Shown here: positions 61,806-64,000 of the stretch, one piece after another
How positions within the stretch are numbered: the first letter of the stretch is position 1
Layout: each line of letters starts with the position of its first letter
From: Candidatus Zixiibacteriota bacterium
Lineage (GTDB): Bacteria > Zixibacteria > MSB-5A5 > WJJR01
Direction of reading: 5' to 3'
NCBI GenBank assembly: GCA_040752595.1
Contig: JBFMGX010000028.1
Coordinates: forward strand, 1-64,000
Length of the DNA stretch: 64,000 bases
The notes under the pieces: generated by a model
The model's input: the letters and a program-made list of their open reading frames with translations, nothing else
The model's database searches: none
Told to the model about the DNA's origin: nothing
Position numbers and translations under genes: made by a program

Positions 61806-62932
61806 CAGCTCTCCTCCGGCCTCGGCGCGGCGTCGTTCGACGGCTGGATCTTGTTGTCCACCAGAACCGCCGTGCCACTGCGCAACTTGAAGACGCCGGA
61901 GGTCACAACTTCCTCACCGGCCGCAAGACCGGACAGCACCGCGACCTGATCACCCCGGCCGCCACCGAGCTTGACGAATCGTTGCTGAACGCCAGTGTAT
62001 GACTGGCCCGAAGGGGATTTCATCTCCGTCACGACAAAAACCGAATTGCCATAGGGGGCGTAGTTGATGGCCGACGCCGGCAGCGTGATCACCTCGGCGC
62101 CTTGTCCTACCGAGACCTTCACCTCGACGAACATCCCGGGCCGCAACTGTCGACTGGGATTCTCGAATGTCGCCTGCACCTGGACATTGCGCGTCCCCGC
62201 ATCCACCACCGAGTTGATGGCGGTGATCTTGCCTTTGGGGTGGGCGATGGCAATGCTGTCGGCGGAGACTTCGACCTCGGCTCCGACTTTCAGGGCGCTC
62301 ACCGATTGCTGCGGCAGGGCGAAATCCACATAGATCGGATCCATCGATTGCAGGGGGACAATTGGGTCCCCCGCCCGGAGGTACTGACCGAGATTCACCT
62401 GCCGGATCCCGAGCTCGCCGGAAAACGGCGCGCGGATCAGTTTCCGGTCGATGGTGGCCTGCAGCTCCGCGACCCGGGCATCGGCCTGTTTCAACTCCGC
62501 GGCGATGCGATCGTACTCCGATTGTGCGACCAGATCCTTGTCACGCAATCCGCGGACGCGTTCGAAGTTCAGATTCGCAAGCTCCCGCTGCGCCTCGGCA
62601 GCGGCCAATTGCGCGCGCTCCTGGCTGGCCTCCAAATGGACCAGCACCTCGCCCGCATCGATGTGTCGTCCGGATTCGAACTCGATGCTGGAAACGACTC
62701 CGGGGAGATCGGCGCTCACCGTCACGCCATGCACGGCTGACACGCTGCCGATCGCGTTCAACGTCGCCGGCCAATCCTCTTCATGGGCGACGATTGTCGT
62801 CACCGCCTCGGGCGGCGGTTGCCACGAAGACCCCTGCGCGATCGCGGCGCGAATCTGCAGGAACTTGTATGTCCCGACCGCCGCGATGAACACGAACATC
62901 GCAATCAACATGATGGCCATGCGTTTCTTCAT
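61805..62932 (-). CDS. RND efflux periplasmic adaptor (MFP/HlyD family)
   Basis: 375 residues from ATG 62932 (GAAGGAG eight bases upstream). A single N-terminal anchor (MAIMLIAMFVFIAAVGTYKFL) is followed by the lipoyl half-motifs GVTVSADLPGVVSSIEFESGRHIDAGEVLVHL and APFSGELGIRQVNLGQYL around a coiled-coil hairpin (AQLAAAEAQRELANLNFERV), then barrel and membrane-proximal domains (VTAINSVVDAGTRNVQVQATF, LRPGMFVEVKVSVGQ). It bridges the permease to an outer-membrane channel. Confidence 0.94.
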   Translation of the reverse strand: MKKRMAIMLIAMFVFIAAVGTYKFLQIRAAIAQGSSWQPPPEAVTTIVAHEEDWPATLNAIGSVSAVHGVTVSADLPGVVSSIEFESGRHIDAGEVLVHLEASQERAQLAAAEAQRELANLNFERVRGLRDKDLVAQSEYDRIAAELKQADARVAELQATIDRKLIRAPFSGELGIRQVNLGQYLRAGDPIVPLQSMDPIYVDFALPQQSVSALKVGAEVEVSADSIAIAHPKGKITAINSVVDAGTRNVQVQATFENPSRQLRPGMFVEVKVSVGQGAEVITLPASAINYAPYGNSVFVVTEMKSPSGQSYTGVQQRFVKLGGGRGDQVAVLSGLAAGEEVVTSGVFKLRSGTAVLVDNKIQPSNDAAPRPEES

Positions 62933-63075
62933 CTGGTCTCTCCTTCGCAAATCACAGCATGAATGCCCGTCCCCGCGTTTCAGTCGCTCTCATATGTGCG
63001 CGTGCTCTTGTGTCCGGGACGGATCGTCTTCGCGGGTGGATGACACGGTGCGCCTCGACAGACGGGTGCCGGATG

Positions 63076-63116
63076 ATCCTCTTACGGAGGATTGACAGGC
63101 CTTACGGATCATAAGG
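63076..63116. promoter_or_regulatory. Candidate operator upstream of the RND operon
   Basis: Two inverted repeats sit side by side: ATCCTC-TTACG-GAGGAT (63076-63092) and CCTTA-CGGATCA-TAAGG (63100-63116). Both contain CTTACGGA (63081 and 63101) as a direct repeat exactly 20 bases apart. They lie about 145-185 bases before the adaptor start. A regulator site is plausible; the regulator gene is not in view. The rest of 62933-63318 has no gene. Confidence 0.4.
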
Positions 63117-63318
63117 CGCGGTCGTTTCCCATAAACACGAGGAAAATGATCTCGGTTCCCCCGCAGCCGCACGATGTCGGCCCCAAGGAACGATCAAGAC
63201 GCGACCATCCCGGCTCAACTTATTGAGTGTTATGAGATTACAGGGCCCGAGAGCGAAGGGGCCGCGGCCCTTACTCTTGGGACCGCGCCGCCGACGATCG
63301 ATGAGTCACAACTCACAC

Positions 63319-64000
63319 TCACTTCTTGAACAGCAGCGTCCGCCCACGTTCGTTCTTGTCGGCCAGGAGGACGGCGCGCAGCGAGGGCCAGTCCTCCGCC
63401 TTGCAGATGGGCACACCCAGATGGAGTTCGCGTGAGATTATCAGTACGCTATCCTGGACGTTCACTGTGATCTGGGAGCGTCCAAGCGAATTCTCCACGG
63501 TGGACGACGCGGGTTGATAGACGACCTTCAGCCCATGCAAGTCGATCCGGCACTCGACCCGTTGTTGCATCACACTGGGGAGACAGACCGGCGACTCGCG
63601 CCGTTGATGGAACAACCGGACATCGTCGGGAAGGCACTGCAAGACTCCACCCGTCGGATCGCCGATGCCGAGCCGTAGACGCCCCAGCGAATCGGGCTCC
63701 GGAAGCGGCACATCGACGGCGAAACCGATCTCGACGCGCTGTGGATCGAAACGCAACGGGCCGAATCCCGTCACCTTGGCATCGGTTAGGACCGATGACG
63801 CCAGTGATCCCAAGAATCGCGTCGACTGATCGTCCTGTCCGACCATGCGGTCATAGGCACTGAAGCACCCGCTGCCGTCCAGATACCCCTTGCCAACCAG
63901 CGCCTTCCCCGCTGTGTCCAACCGGAGATCGAAGCGAACGGTCATTGCGCTGGCAAGATCTTCGTCGGCGGAGAGCAGCAACGGTTCCGGATCGGTGCCG
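63319..64000 (-). CDS. C-terminal part of a DUF3857/transglutaminase/DUF3858-type protein
   Basis: 226 codons are visible and the frame is open to the right edge, so the 5' part is outside. The visible part is beta-rich and ends DWPSLRAVLLADKNERGRTLLFKK, typical for the C-terminus of DUF3857-transglutaminase proteins whose last domain is DUF3858-like (SSTVENSLGRSQITVNVQDSVLII...). Such proteins are exported and may act on peptides or cell-surface polymers. The catalytic domain is not visible. Confidence 0.72.
   Translation of the reverse strand, partial: GTDPEPLLLSADEDLASAMTVRFDLRLDTAGKALVGKGYLDGSGCFSAYDRMVGQDDQSTRFLGSLASSVLTDAKVTGFGPLRFDPQRVEIGFAVDVPLPEPDSLGRLRLGIGDPTGGVLQCLPDDVRLFHQRRESPVCLPSVMQQRVECRIDLHGLKVVYQPASSTVENSLGRSQITVNVQDSVLIISRELHLGVPICKAEDWPSLRAVLLADKNERGRTLLFKK

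Noticed and set aside
1-64000. tRNA, rRNA or replication origin
   Set aside because: I found no cloverleaf with a GGTTCGAATCC-type arm, no rRNA conserved stretches and no DnaA-box cluster by eye. A covariance search would be decisive.

Overview
The window is a high-GC bacterial chromosome segment with no rRNA, tRNA or CRISPR array that I could see. Ten secreted-protein genes or fragments carry a C-terminal dockerin-like module with Cys-Pro-Cys-His at its start, a Cys inside each calcium loop and (usually) a Cys-Asp-Pro-Cys-Ala-Pro end. This, with SBBP and FG-GAP/VCBS propellers, FG-GAP lattices and S74 fibre proteins, suggests an uncultured FCB-type lineage such as candidate phylum Zixibacteria. 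That placement is inference, not proof.

Layout. 0-16.5 kb is a surface/secreted-protein region: the tail of a glycogen-binding-domain protein, three large beta-propeller/FG-GAP dockerin proteins, a nitrobindin-like lipocalin, two fibre proteins sharing an N-terminal domain, a trypsin-like protease and two small dockerin proteins with a common approximately 50-residue domain. 16.5-18.5 kb is a gene graveyard (FtsH fossil, truncated transglutaminase-like protein). 19.1-26.9 kb is a complete tryptophan operon trpEGDCFBA plus a DAHP synthase, with a leader that contains alternating complementary segments and a terminator. 27.3-36.9 kb is accessory: a Ser/Thr kinase with TPRs, YkgJ-like protein, more FG-GAP/dockerin proteins, a peptide deformylase, MITE-like and palindromic repeats.

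37.1-48.6 kb is an osmotic-stress island: a MarR regulator behind twin palindromes, then overlapping mscS-otsA-otsB-DUF5752-treT, then on the other strand HPF, a CPA2 antiporter and a ClC channel, then kup. After DinB and a C69 peptidase, 51.0-57.6 kb holds LeuD, LeuC2, a class III CoA-transferase, an HMG-CoA-lyase-like enzyme and an isocitrate/isopropylmalate dehydrogenase homologue, divergent from a LysR regulator: a likely C5/hydroxydicarboxylate catabolic cluster. The end carries a dockerin protein, an RND pump with its adaptor, and the 3' end of a DUF3857/transglutaminase-type gene.

The least expected signal is a scatter of about nine minus-strand fossils of the 3' part of one tyrosine recombinase gene (6.8, 7.6, 8.1, 10.8-11.8, 30.1, 30.6, 31.6, 34.3 and 35.6-35.7 kb). 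They often bound small orphan genes, and several break at the same codon position (after the His-Ser-Leu-Arg-His motif).
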